From Palaemon carinicauda (Eukaryota; Arthropoda; Malacostraca; Decapoda; Palaemonidae), in the NCBI RefSeq assembly GCF_036898095.1, contig NC_090743.1, positions 24,852,424-24,916,423 on the forward strand: DNA of 64,000 nucleotides, read 5' to 3'. The position numbers and the translations under genes were made by a program. The stretch's first letter is position 1, and every line of letters starts with the position of its first letter. Positions 19,812 to 30,495 of the stretch are shown one piece after another. A model generated the notes under the pieces. The model saw only the letters and a list, made by a program, of their open reading frames with translations, was not told where the DNA came from and made no database searches.

Positions 19812-19890
19812 GATTATCGGGTAAGTTTAATATTGAAAAATGTTATTTTTATTAGTAAAATAAATTTTAGAATATACTTACCCGATAATC
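19812..19890. repeat. ICR of copy C
   Basis: 79 bp, GATTATCGGG ... CCCGATAATC. It has TTTTTATTAG, matching CTAATAAAAA in C's own right end (20117-20127), whereas copy B has TTTTCATTAG and CTAATGAAAA. Confidence 0.92.
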
Positions 19891-19937
19891 ATGATTTAAT
19901 CGACCCTCCCTTCCTCCCCATAGAGAACCAGTGGACC

Positions 19938-20134
19938 GAGGAATAATTGAGGAGGTGTCAACAAGAAGTACTATAGTACCTGGCCACAGGTGGCGCTGGT
20001 AAGTACACCCCCTTCTAGTATTGTGATAGCTGGCGTATCCCTCCATAGAATTCTGTCGGGCAACGGAGTTGACAGCTACATGATTATCGGGTAAGTATAT
20101 TCAAAAATTTATTTTACTAATAAAAATAACATTT
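19938..20134 (+). repeat. Right ITR of copy C
   Basis: About 197 bp, inverted relative to 13364-13534, with the extra outer extension. The terminus falls in the T-run at 20131-20137. Confidence 0.88.
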
Positions 20135-20259
20135 TTTATGATAAAACAAAGTTTTATGAATACTTACCTGGCAGTTATATATATATTCGAAGGCCCACCC
20201 ACCTCCCCTCAGGAGAAAGGTCGGGCATAGATGAGCTGAAGAACAGAAAACGGGAATGA

Positions 20260-20277
20260 TTCCTAGTACCACCCGGT
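20260..20277. repeat. Target-site duplication of RTE (left)
   Basis: TTCCTAGTACCACCCGGT, repeated at 26381-26398, flanking the LINE insertion. A further copy at 26440-26457 belongs to the hairpin. Confidence 0.8.
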
Positions 20278-20330
20278 CTTCTTCTTCTTCTTCCCAGCTG
20301 GTTCCCATTTTTATATGGGGTTGCGCATAG
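20278..20330 (-). mobile_element. 3' end of RTE-type LINE
   Basis: Minus-strand LINE tail. On the minus strand it reads CCCATATAAAAATGGGAACC and ends in a (GAA)n-like tail against the duplication. The rest of this LINE resumes at about 25303, after the family III insertion. Confidence 0.7.
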
Positions 20331-20337
20331 GCGCCGA

Positions 20338-21000
20338 AGATCGTTCCGTGCGCGGGATGGTTTCCCGCGCGAGACCATTGAGGCTCACGCGATCATCGCA
20401 CAGGTCGTCCGCGCACGATCGTCGTAGATCGTCCGCGCGCGATCGCCGACTATCTTCTCTCGCGCGCGAGCATCTTCTCTCGCGCGCGAGCGCCGACAAT
20501 CTTCGCACACGCGTGAGCGTCGAAGATCGTGTGTGCTCGCGCGAATCGCCGACGATCGTCTTACATAGTTGGAGATGACACGCGCGCTGGCACCAATGGT
20601 TTCCCGCTCACTGGCTCCGACGATCTTCTCGCGCTAGCGCCGACGATCTTCGTACACACGTAGGCGCCGAAGATCGTCAGCGTTGGTTCTCCGCGCGTGG
20701 GATGGTTTCCCACACGCAATCGCCGACGGCGCAAGCACCGGCGATCTTTTGTCGCCGAGATCGTTCGCGCGTGGGATGTTTTCCCTCACTATCGCCCACG
20801 ATCTTTCACTCGCAAGCGCCAGCGATCTTCATACATGCGGGGATCGTTCACACGGGCGCCGATACGCCCACGCTCACGCTGGTACGCGGGCGCGGTTATA
20901 CTGCTACGCATGTTTTATTCACGCGCTACCCAGATCTGTGCTTTTCGCGCGATCATCAGCGTGATCGGCGCACCGTTCTCCGACGCGATCGCGCCCTGAT
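20338..21000 (+). repeat. CpG-rich short tandem-like repeats in family III gag region
   Basis: Repeated variants of GCGAGCGCCGACGATCTTC with many CGCG and GATCG words, contrasting with AT-rich surroundings. Translated forward it is Arg/Ser-rich. It occupies the place where other families carry gag minisatellites. No clear single gene. Confidence 0.75.
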
Positions 21001-21997
21001 TACATCAGGGCTTAGGGCAGTCAGGCCACCTCCGCGTTTCCCTCCCCCGCAGCGCAGAGCAGCGCCCTCTCCGGAGGGGGGGGAGGTTTCCGGACAGGTC
21101 AAAGGTCTCTTCTCCCTTCATTGTAGATTCTCTACGGCGAACCCTCATGTGTCAACTCCCCCAGAGGATCCAACGATCCTCTTCCCTCCAGAGGGACTCC
21201 CTGTCAGCGCGAGTGTTGGTCGGCATCCCTGGTGGGATGCCGTCGTCAGAACGCTCATGCAGGCGATGAGCCTGTGCCTTCTGATTGGGGTCACTAATCA
21301 GTAGCAGCTTCCTCTCCCCCTGAAGGGGGTGAGAGGAATCCCTGGCATGGTATCTCCTCCAAGGACTATCCTGTCCCTCCGCGAGTCCTTACGCAGGCGA
21401 TGAGCCCTCCTCAGACTTCATCTCTCCTCCCCTGGGGATGAGCATTACCCATCCCCAGGAGGGTCGGAAGACCCGGTCCTCTCCCTCTTCACTCCATAGG
21501 GAGAATCCCCGCCTCTTCCTGAGAATCTTATCTTGCGGAGTGGGTGAAAGCCTTACATTCTTCATCGCTGGGGTCCTGTTTCCCTCCTAGGAGGGATCCT
21601 AAGGCCTAGTCTTCCCCAAGGATCTGACAGGATTCAGTTGGACCCTTGGGGCATGTCTACGAGTCTCCCCAGGAAGAGCCTCCGGGGATGGGAGACCTCG
21701 CTGCCAGTCCATCAGGAGGAGCAGCTCCAGGGGTCGGAACTTGCGTTCTGGCAGGTTCTGGCCCTCAGGAGAAACCTCAAGGGGATCCCAGATTCAGAGA
21801 TTCCTCTTCGGTAAGGGAAGGATACGGTTCGGGACTGAGTCTACTCACCCAAGGGCTCCCTTACGCCAGTGCAGCTTGCCCTGGTCTCAGGGAATGGAGA
21901 GCAACAGAGACTAGGCCGAGGGCCAGCTCTCCGAGCTTTTCTCCTTCAACAGTCCCGGTCGGTATCGAGCCCCTCCCTCCTCCCTGGGTAGGGATCG

Positions 21998-22834
21998 GTG
22001 AGGGGACGGGCCCTCTGGGTGGAAGTCCAGTCCATACTGGAGATACACTCCCTCCAAGGGGTGGCCAACGGGTTCCGAGGCCTCCTCAGTCGTCTCCTTC
22101 CCTTCTCGACTCTGTACAGGGTTGTCAAACAGTCTCCGTTCAGCATAGCGACAGCAGACGCGGTCAGCTTTGCGGTGAGACCACAAGACTTCATGTGTAC
22201 ACTGGTCCGGTAGGACTCGTACTTCCGGTCCCGGTTCACCCATCTTCAAGGAAGTACTTTGGAGTTTGCCTGGAAGGCGGATATATCAGTTCAAGGGCTG
22301 TGCTTCGGCCTCTCCACAGCACCTCAACAGTTCACCAATACTTCCACTCTGATCTCTTCATGGGCTCTCAGGATCGGCATCTGTCCCCTCCGTTTCCTGG
22401 GTGACTGGCCGATCCTAGCAGACTCGAAGGCATCCCTTCTTCGTCATCGGGACAAGCTCCTCGGACTTTGCCAAGTTCTAAAGATCATGGTGGTCCTCGA
22501 GGAGTCCTGCCCGCAGCCCTCTCAGAGTCTGGTATACCTAAGCCTGGTCTTAGGCTCCAATCTCCCTAAGCCTTCCCTTCAGGCAACAGGGTACAAAGGC
22601 GGAGGAAGGTTGCGAGACCTTTCCCCACACGAGAAGACCCTCCAACCCAAGGTGGTTACGTCTCTCCTCCCTGGCCCGTCTGGTTTCCACAGTCGCTTCA
22701 GGACGAGTTCTCTCCAGTGGCGACTCGGGGCGCGGGGGAGTTGGGGGCACATCTCCCCAGACGCCGGGACCCCTAGGGGACAACCGGTACAGACGGACCC
22801 ATGGGGGTGGGAAGCAGACGAGGATCTACAATAG
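21998..22834 (+). pseudogene. Family III reverse transcriptase, catalytic box FLGD
   Basis: RT segments in two frames, with a stop near 22215. It contains LEFAWKADISVQGLCFGLST and LRFLGDWPILADSK, where FLGD (22394-22405) replaces the usual YLDD. Loss of the first catalytic Asp should abolish polymerisation. The same FLGD appears in the inverted arm at about 7990 and in copy H at 62891-62902, so the change predates those copies. Continues as remnants of RNase H (22.85-23.1 kb) and MT-like sequence. Confidence 0.82.
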
Positions 22835-22844
22835 GGAGTGGTCC

Positions 22845-23540
22845 TTCTCGTCCTTCCCCCTAACTTGATGCTGTTTTCGGACGCGTCAAAGAAAGAGGGG
22901 GGCCCCATGTTCTGAACTACGGGTCCTCAGGCCGGTGGTCAGAACCAGGAAGAACCTTCTCTAGACCTACTAAAGATGGAAACCGTGTTTCTGGCACTTC
23001 AGTAGCTCCACCTAGCCTGGCGGACTACTCTGTGGTTGTGGGGATCAACAACACTACAGTGATGGCTTTCTTGCCCAGACAAGGAGGTACTTTTCAGTAC
23101 AACCATCCCATCCTGCGGTAGAGATACCGGGATGGTCCGAGTTCCCCTCGGTCTCCTTAGCAGCTCGCTTGATTCCAAGCAAAGGAATGGGCTCGCCGAC
23201 AGTCTGAGCAGTGCGACACGGACACCACATTCCGAGTGGTCTTTGGATCCTCAAGTAGCCTACAAAGTCCTGACTCGGTGGGGCTCCCTCTGTGGACCGG
23301 TTCGCTACAGCACTGAGCTGCAAGCTCCCGCTGTACTACTCCCCGGTCACGGATCCCAAGGCCCTCTGGTAGGACGCCTTCCAGAAACGGTGGGACACCA
23401 TCGATGTGTTTTCCTCCGTAGCTTGCTCCAACTTCCCGCCGGGAGTCTATCCAGCATCTCCTCAAAGAGAGAGGATTTTCGCAACAAGTGGCGAAAAGGA
23501 GGCCTGGACACCTGCGCAAGTCTTCCGCAGTAGTCTCCCA
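22845..23540 (+). pseudogene. Family III RNase H and methyltransferase-like remnants
   Basis: Fragments of DIRS RNase H (near 22870, DASKKEGG-like; NTTVMAF-like near 23050) and, downstream, a segment resembling the post-RNase H region (GSLCGPVRYSTELQAPAVLL). Frames are interrupted by stops and indels. No activity expected. Confidence 0.6.
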
Positions 23541-23639
23541 GGCGAAAGAGCGAGTTTCTGTGGCCGGTGTCGGGGAGAGGGCATCCCTCCACACGATGCC
23601 GCTTCCAGCAATAGCGGAGCCCCTAGTGGGATTGCGGGA

Positions 23640-24475
23640 TGAATGTGCCTTTCAGTTTCGACTGTGAAAGGCTATCCCTCAGCCTTAGGTCTTGCCTCCT
23701 GGCTCTAGGGACAGACATTTCTCCCTCGCTGGAACTCTTCCTTCTCATACGAAGCCTTGTCCTCTCCTGCCCTCAGTCGAAGGTGAGACCTCCTCCTTGG
23801 AACGTGGTTCGAGTCCTCAAGTCTCTAAAGAGACCCCCCTGACGAACCACTACGTAAGTCCCCAGATCACCACCTTACTGGGTAGACAGTGTTCCTGCTA
23901 GCCTATCTTCAGCCAAGCGAGTCACATGGTCTCTCATACGACTTTGCCCTTTCAGGGGGATAGGGGGATGCAACATTCAGGTTTGTCCCTGAGGTTTGTT
24001 GCCGAGACTCAGAATCCAGGAGTGCCGGACCCGCTGTTCGACTCCTTCCAGGGTTCGAGTCTCTGTCCTGTAGCAGATGACCCAGACCATCCTACCTTGC
24101 CGGTAGGGAGTCTGAGGTGGCGTCTTCAGAGAACGGCTGCAGTTCGTCTCCAGGCTCAAGCCTCGTTCGTGGATCCTGGGTAACGAAGAGAAGGGTCTCC
24201 AGGAGTACCATCTCGGCCCGGATTCGCAGGGTGTTACACCCGACCTTGAATCCTGACCCTTCTCCGTCGCATCGCCCTAGAGCCCATGATGTCAGGGGTG
24301 TAGCTACGTCCCTGCCCTTCATGGAGCATCATTCAGTGACGCAGGTCCTACAAGCGGGGATGTTGAAGCATCAGACCTTCTTCTCAGCCCCTTACCTGCA
24401 AGACATGACCCACAGGAGGCTCGATACGTTTCTATCGGCCCTGTGGTGGCTTCACAACAGCTGGTCTAAACCTTA
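23640..24475 (+). pseudogene. Family III tyrosine recombinase remnant
   Basis: Broken YR. Recognisable pieces are PPPWNVVRVLKSLKRPP near 23800, TDPDHPTLPVGSLRW-type sequence near 24080, and the HxxR box in AHDVRGVATSLPF (24117-24476 frame), with FFSAPYLQDMTHRRL carrying the likely Tyr. The first catalytic Arg segment is damaged (around 23900). It precedes the ICR, as in other DIRS. Confidence 0.75.
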
Positions 24476-24944
24476 GGCTCCTTGATGGACAAGTAGCAGA
24501 AGGTTGAGGGCATTGTTACCTGGTGGGAGTTTGCATGAATGAAAAGATCTGTCTGGCCCTTATTCTTTTCTTCATCCTCTCCTCCCACGGAGAAAGCAGC
24601 ATCCTGGGTTCTCTGCACAGCTGACCTCAAACCACTGCAGGTAGACCATGCTTCCTTGTGTTCCTAGTATTAGGTGTAATACTGTCATGTCCCCATACCC
24701 TGACGAGGTGGTATTGGGAGAGTCCTAGCCTGGATTTCCTTCTGAGGGACTCCAGGGCAACTTCCTGGGACAAGTCACTTTTCACCTTCGCACACACCTT
24801 ACGTAGGCCTTGGCAGTTTCACAACCGCCAGCGAGGAGCAGGGATTCCCTATTGTCCGAGTACTTGATCGCTCGAATATGGAATCCCCGGGCAAGCCAAA
24901 GCCAGTATGGCCGGGACTTACCACCCTTCCTAAGGGTTAAGTCA

Positions 24945-25045
24945 CCCCATGTAAATAGCGTGGTTTGTATTTCAGTTATGGAACAAATGACATTCGTAGA
25001 TAATTTGTATTTTTCCTTACAAACCTTAGCTATTTACAGTTATGT
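24945..25045. repeat. ICR-like inverted block of family III
   Basis: CCATGTAAATAGCGTGG ... CCTTAGCTATTTACAG. The second half is the reverse complement of the element's right end at 25235-25295, with AAATTATCTACGAAT shared. The first half presumably matches the missing left end. Confidence 0.7.
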
Positions 25046-25302
25046 GCCCGCCAGCCCTGTCCCCCAAGATAAGTCCTACCTCTAAGTAAAGTGAAGTATT
25101 CATCGGTGTGTGTGAGGGGGGAGGGGTAGCTAGCTACCCCTCCCTACCCCTACCCCCAGCTAACTAGCGGCGGGGTAGGAAACCCTTGTTGAAACTTTTA
25201 TGGTTCGTCGTTCAGCTACGCCGAAGTAATTACCCCATGTAAATAGCTAAGGTTTGTATAGTTAGGAAAAATACAAATTATCTACGAATTTGTCATATCA
25301 AT

Positions 25303-26380
25303 ATCCTCCAAAACCCTTCTCTTAAACTCTCTCATCTGATCTCTTTCCCTCACTAGTTTGTACCATTTAATTTTCCTTATCCCTTTAGCTTTAGCTTTTC
25401 TTTCCCTCTTTAGGCCTAAGTCCATACATAGCAGTCTGCGTTGGGGGCTACATGGTCACCTGGGATAACCTTTCGGTTCTTGACTTCCACCAGCTTTATC
25501 CTTTTATACAGGAAGTAGTCTATCTGGGAGTATCTTCCCCCACTCTTATAAGTTATTAGGTGTTCCCTTTTCTTCTTAAAGAATGTGTTTACTTTTGCCA
25601 TGTCAAATGACACAGCAAAGTCCACAACACTCTCTCCTTCTGGGTTTCTCTCCAATTCCATGGCCCCCATGCACCCGACCAATTGCCTCATTCTCACTTC
25701 CAACATGGCCATTCAAATCTGCCCCCACTATGACCCTCTCCTGTTCTTCCAGTTCTTGCATTACTCCATCCATGTCTCTCCAGAAATTTCCGTTCTCCTC
25801 TTCTGTGCAACCAACTTGAGGTGCATATGCACTTATAATATTCAGAATCTCTCCTCCACAACACATCTTCAATCTGATGATACGGTCATTCTTTCTATGC
25901 ACCTCTATCACTGCATTTTTCAGCTCACCAGACAGTACTGTGCCAACTCCATTCCTACCTTGTTTATTTGCTCCGCTATAATATAGCTTATATCCATCAC
26001 CCAATTCTTTAGCTTTATTTCCCTTCCATCGTGTTTCCTGCACACACATAGCATCTACTCTCTTTTCCCTCATCAAGTCAGCCACTTCTCTACCTCTCCC
26101 AGTCATGGACCCAACATTAAGCTGACATATTCTGAGTCCAAAGTGAGCTCGCTTCTTTAGCTGCACCCGCTCCTGATGCAGTAGCCCTCGCCTTATCACA
26201 GAGTTAGGGCGATGTCTCTGTGCGTCTTTTACGGAGTACGCCCTAGTATTACCTCTTTCTCTATTTCGGCTCATTCCATTTAAGGTTTTGGCACAGGTTT
26301 TTACGGCCGGATGCCCTTCCTGACACCAACCCTCCCTATTTATCTGGGCTTTGGACCGGCACCAATTGGTGGCTAGGTTC
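25303..26380 (-). pseudogene. RTE-type LINE, 5' region with endonuclease
   Basis: Minus-strand. The apurinic endonuclease domain begins near 26274 and includes LRICQLNVGSMTGRG, CVQETRWKGNKA, ISAYAPQVGC and GADLNGHVG. A frameshift near 25700-25610 leads to FFKKKREHLITYKSGGRYSQ. The 5' UTR (26280-26380) contains GGAAGGGCATCCGGCCGTAA. The RT half is missing because family III sits inside it (20330-25302); the 3' tail is at 20278-20330. Nicks target DNA for target-primed reverse transcription in intact relatives; here it is dead. Confidence 0.85.
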
Positions 26381-26395
26381 TTCCTAGTACCACCC

Positions 26396-26490
26396 GGTGG
26401 TTGTGCGGTTAGGTGGTTAACAATCCTTATCGGGTGGTATTCCTAGTACCACCCGGTAAGGGTTGTTAACCACCTAACCGCACAACCACC
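26396..26490. repeat. 43-bp-arm hairpin within family II right ITR
   Basis: Arms 26396-26438 and 26448-26490 are inverted copies with about three mismatches and a 9-nt loop. The arm begins GGTGGTTGTGCGGTTAGGTG. It may be a small foldback element or a snap-back duplication. Confidence 0.85.
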
Positions 26491-26595
26491 ACAAGGCGGT
26501 TGCCGCGATTTTTTGAAAAATTCTGCCGAAAATCAGAGACTTAAGCTATATATATATATAACTGCCAGGTAAGTATTCATAAAACTTTGTTTTAT

Positions 26596-27461
26596 CATAA
26601 AAACTCCATCTTTCTTATACAAACTTTAAAAACTTAAAAAACAAAAGAAAGAGAAATAAGGTAGACGTTCGCCTGAGTGTACCCTCAAGCAAGAGAACTA
26701 ATCCAAGACAATGGAAAATAATGGTACATAGTCTATGGCACTACTCAAGACTAGAGAACAATGGTTTGATTTTGGAGTGTCCCTCTCTTAGAAGAACTAC
26801 TTACCATAGCTAAAGTCTCTTCGACCCTCACTAAGAGGAAAGAAGCCACTGACCTATTACATTTCAGTAGTTAACGTCTTGATTGAAGAATTGTTTGGTA
26901 ATCTCGGTCTTATCAGATGTATGAAGACAGAGGAGAATGTGGAACGAATAGGCCAGATTATTTGGTGGATCTGTAGGCAAAGGAAAAATTATCCGGAACC
27001 AGAGAGAGGGACCCAATAACTCTCTGGTGGTAGTATTTCGACGGGTGGCTGGTGCTCGTGCCAACCTACAACCTGGAAGGGCAAGAAGTAAGTAGCAACA
27101 GGAAAAAAATCTGGTAGTGGATTCCAGAGGTTCCAACAGCTCTGAAGGAAAAGAGTATAGCCTAAAACGGTGGGAAGAAGATAACTACCAAACAAGAGAG
27201 GATTATAGACAGACAAAGGTGGAAACAGAGAGTGGTAGCAATTGTAAAGGGAGAAGTGAGAAGAAAAGAAAGGCAGGATGTAGGGGTAATGTTAGAAAAT
27301 ATGAGATACAAGGTGTTTAGGGCCAACTTTTCGTTATATGATTTATTGGTCACCCATCCCACCATCCCCTACTACAAGTACAGTTCAGGTAGGAATTATT
27401 ATGGAAAGGCGAGTACCCAATGTAATAGAAGTTGGATTTTAAAAGTAAAATTATCTTTGTT
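26596..27461 (+). repeat. Flank present twice (inverted at 6366-7222)
   Basis: Non-transposon-like sequence between the family II terminus and the ERGIC2 exon, found again inverted next to copy A. It contains an open 67-codon frame (27117-27320), identical in the other copy, of no recognised family; I do not call it a gene. Position 27461 is the empty-site equivalent of the copy A insertion. 27462-27738 is AT-rich with nothing recognised. Confidence 0.8.
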
Positions 27462-27738
27462 ATTACATATTGTATTTAGCTATTTGTTTTTGATTGGTAA
27501 CTACAGTAGTGATTTTTTGAGTGATAGGGTAACATGTTTGAACTAAGATGATTGACTTTTGCAAAGGTTTGCAATCTGCAAATGTTTTGTCACAAAAAAG
27601 ATTACCTACTATAAACATGCTTTTCACTGTATGAACATTTTCCCATTGTTTATAATTCAGTTTTGTAAACTAAAAGTTAATTTTGCTAAAAATGATTTTA
27701 GTTATTTGCCAATTTTAATGAGTTCATACTTTTTTCAG

Positions 27739-27861
27739 GCTTATGAAACTAATCAATCATGTTACGGCATAGAAAGAAAACTTTACAAGTTGTGAAGAAG
27801 CTTGATGCATTCCCAAAGACATCTGAAGAATGTGTGGAAACTACGACTACTGGTGGCACCT
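27739..27861 (+). CDS. ERGIC2: ERGIC2 (Erv41-like) exon with start codon
   Basis: Exon bounded by a TTTTTTCAG acceptor (27729-27738) and a GTAAGT donor (27862). The coding part runs 27759-27861 from ATG: 34 codons plus one base (phase 1). Its protein has KKTLQVVKKLDAFPK and ends in ETTTTGGT, matching the N-terminus of ERGIC2, a membrane protein cycling between ER and Golgi and pairing with Erv46/ERGIC3 as a cargo receptor. The 20 bases before ATG are 5' UTR, so an upstream non-coding exon should exist and is not found here. ERGIC3 fits less well (its start lacks the KKTL segment). Confidence 0.86.
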
Positions 27862-27977
27862 GTAAGTTCTTTGTCAAGTACCTCAAAATTTAGGCTCTTA
27901 CCTACCTCAAACTTACCTTGTAAATAATGCCTTGAGTATAAAATTATACCCACAAGGCTTTTTTGGGGGTTGCCGAT

Positions 27978-28121
27978 AAGGAACAAAATTTGGAATAGTA
28001 TAGAGATTTCAGAAGGGAAAGGGAACTGAAAAAAAAAATATGACAGAACTTGAATAAAATTTGGAATAGTATAGGGATTTCAGAAGGGAAAGGGAACTGA
28101 AAAAAATATGACTGAACTTAT
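27978..28121 (+). repeat. Tandem duplication, about 70-bp unit
   Basis: Two adjacent copies of a unit containing AAAATTTGGAATAGTATAG and CAGAAGGGAAAGGGAACTG, differing by a few bases and by poly-A length. Confidence 0.85.
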
Positions 28122-28752
28122 TGCTCTCAACTAAGGTACAAAGTAAGGTCTTGGTTAGGGGTTATGGTAATCAAGAAATGTATGGCAGATCTTCCTTGAA
28201 TGCTACCACATAAGGTATGCCTATCATTGGGAAGTTCAGAATAAAAATTTAAAATGTGTTGTATATGTAAAATTGAAATGATATTTTATTGCACTGAAGA
28301 AACAAATGTAATGTATGAAAGCTATAGCAGAAGAGTATTGTAATCTTGACATATGTTTGTCAACTTTATTGTATTTCCTGTATTTAATGACTAGAATTGT
28401 TAATTGTTCCGGTGTTGTGTACAAACCCTTACGCTCTTTACAGTGGACATATATTTTGGCGATAGCTGAAACTAGGCGTTAAAGCTTTTGTGAGGTGTAA
28501 CTACACTTTGCTATTTAGTGGAGTGGGGTAGAACGGGTAAACCAACCTCCCCAGTCACACCTGAACTAAGCAAACCATCACTTTTTATTTTGGCTTGGTG
28601 GAGTACAGTACAGACGTTGTCTTACTCCCTAGTTAAAACCAAATGAAGTTAACCAATACTATCCTAAAAACTGAAACTTTTTTTTTTTTTTTCTCTTCTA
28701 GGTGTGTCTTCCTGTTGGGATCAATAACCATACAGGTTTGTGCCAACATTGA

Positions 28753-30237
28753 TTGAGTACAAGTGGCGCCCATGTGACTCTGGGAAAACCCTATGCTCCA
28801 GAGGCCTCCATTGCTTCCCCTAGAGAAAAAGCATCGGCTATCGTTGTAGGGGAATATGTTTATGATGACTCGGTGCGTTTGCTGTGGTCTTCCTTGGGGC
28901 TCACTAGTTCCTCATGTAAGGAAAGACTCCAAGAGGTCTTACGATTGGGTACACAATGGGAGCATACTGCCTCCCCTGGGGTTGATTCCCATCTTCCCCC
29001 TCAAGACTCTGTAGGTCGCGGACCGACCAAAAGAATCTTGTACATATTCAACCGTCTCAGCCTCAGCACCTGCTCGCCCCAATATTTGCTCTGCTTCTGT
29101 TTCTGTAAGACTTGAACACATCAGCCTTCCTCACGGAACTCATTCCTCTACAAGAAGGAACTCTGTTGACAACTTCAACCCTCCCTGGGCTGCTATGGGT
29201 GCTAGCTTGGAGGAGGAGGAACCATCCAATAATTGTTCAGAACACTCTTACTGGGTCTTGCCGGCATCTGCCAGCCCCAAGATCTCTTCCCTAAAGCAGA
29301 AAGATGAAGAACATCTCTTCTTGCAAATCCTCTCCGGCATAAGGAAGGTTAACTCACTAGGGGAACAGGATCAAGTTCCAGTGGAGTGCAAGGACACGGT
29401 CCTGGACTTCTATGACATGCCAAGGCCCACCAAGACAAGGGTAGCCTTACCTTGGTTAAGGGGGTTAAAGGCGGCAAAGAAGAGGTCTTACGACCAGGTA
29501 GCAGGAGTATCACAATCCCTCTGGTCTCTGAACTCCTCTTGATTACTTCCTTCTCCATACTTACTACAGAGGGAGTATTACTAGATAGTGGAGGATGATC
29601 CAGCTCTACTTTTGAATCCGGTGCTTCTGGCCCTTACTCAGAACTCTTCTCTGGCCAAACTGGTGACCTTGCCAGTGCACTTCTTAGCGGCTGACGCTGC
29701 CTAAATGGAATAGGTTGCAAAGTGCTCATTGCAATCATTTTCATGGCTTGACTGCTAGTTAAGGACAGTAGGCTACCTAATTAAAGATGAGGACTTCTCT
29801 ACTCCTCAGAAGAGGGAGGCTATGCCAGCCTTCCTGCTCACAGGAGTTAGGACACAGGAGACGCTAACGCAGAACATTGTGAATCAGTGGGTCAATTGGA
29901 TTTTGAGGTGACGCAATGCTGTGATCTCAAAAGTGCAGTGGCAGATGGCGAAGAGAGAGGCAATGAAGTTACGCAACGCCTCAATGGACAGTCCCTCCCT
30001 CTTTAAGGTAATGGACATTGAAGCAGTGGCAGACAGATGGAGAAAGGCGAGTCATGATTCCCTCTTCCATAGGGGCATGACTTCACGTCCTTACTTCTCG
30101 GTTCCACTACCGCAGAGATCATCTCCGACTAAGCGCTGTGGGTCGAAGAAGAGCTCACTACCAAAGAAGCAGGCAGGACAACCCCAAAATCCCAAGCGGC
30201 CCTTTCGAACTAAGACCTCGAAGAGGAGTAAGTGAGA
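28753..30237 (+). pseudogene. Family IV gag remnant
   Basis: Disrupted gag. The last part (29921-30237) ends in a Lys/Arg-rich tail, KKAGQPQNPKRPFRTKTSKR-like, the position of the basic tail in other DIRS gags. A middle part (29195-29542) reads EEHLFLQILSGIRKVNSLGE. Several stops lie between. Assignment rests on position and tail composition rather than strong motifs. Confidence 0.55.
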
Positions 30238-30495
30238 CTAGAGGGAAACGTAGACGATTCCGCTAGAAAGGACATTACCCCAACCAGTCCACCGGTAGGG
30301 GGATGCCTGAAGAGCAGTTGGCAGAGGTGGATGCTCCACGGAGCTGAACCCAGGCGGTGTCCGTACTCAGAGGAATACATTGTCCTGTTCACACTCTCCC
30401 CCCCCTGTGACCCTCCATCCGACGATGTCAGATTCTTATACGAGGGGATCTGCAAAGGAACAGTCCCTTCGGGCTAAAGTCTAGACCATGCTAAA

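Larger units (their letters stand above)
13364..20134 (+). mobile_element. Family I DIRS copy C, structurally complete (6.8 kb)
   Basis: The best-preserved autonomous-type copy: left ITR, gag, RT/RNase H/MT (one nonsense), intact long YR ORF, 3' region without ORFs (19407-19811), ICR and right ITR. 13535-13745 is leader. The right end runs directly into the ICR core of a different DIRS family at about 20134. No target-site duplication is visible, as expected for DIRS. Confidence 0.95.
20330..25302 (+). mobile_element. Family III DIRS, degenerate, left end not found
   Basis: Plus-strand DIRS inserted in the RTE. It holds a CpG-rich repeat region, remnants of gag (21.0-21.9 kb), RT, RNase H/MT, YR, a spacer (24476-24944, no ORF), an ICR-like inverted block (24945-25045) and a right end (25230-25300) reading TACAAATTATCTACGAATTT. 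The right end matches the reverse complement of one ICR half. No matching left ITR is visible near 20330, so the 5' end is truncated or rearranged. Frames are broken throughout. Confidence 0.8.
20135..26595 (+). mobile_element. Family II DIRS 3' remnant (ICR half plus right ITR), interrupted 20278-26380
   Basis: The remnant consists of 20135-20277 and 26381-26595. It starts with TTATGATAAAACAAAG ... CTTACCTGGCAG, which is the reverse complement of its own right end (TGCCAGGTAAGTATTC ... TTTTATCATAAAA at 26552-26595). Then comes a CCACCCACCTCCCC stretch in the position family I shows after its ICR. So this is the second half of an ICR followed by the right ITR. The interruption is an RTE LINE flanked by an 18-bp duplication. 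The family II end resembles family V (32325). Confidence 0.72.

Noticed and set aside
20315..21304. Several overlapping Arg-rich frames
   Set aside because: Open frames in all phases are expected from CpG-rich, stop-poor repeats; none has a domain or consistent start.
25416..26274. Craniofacial-development-protein-2-like host gene
   Set aside because: That annotation usually marks RTE endonuclease domains; here it has the LINE 5' UTR, a target-site duplication and a frameshift.
27117..27320. Small gene in the duplicated flank
   Set aside because: The 67-codon frame is identical in both arms, but so is the surrounding non-coding DNA; no homology, splice or codon evidence.
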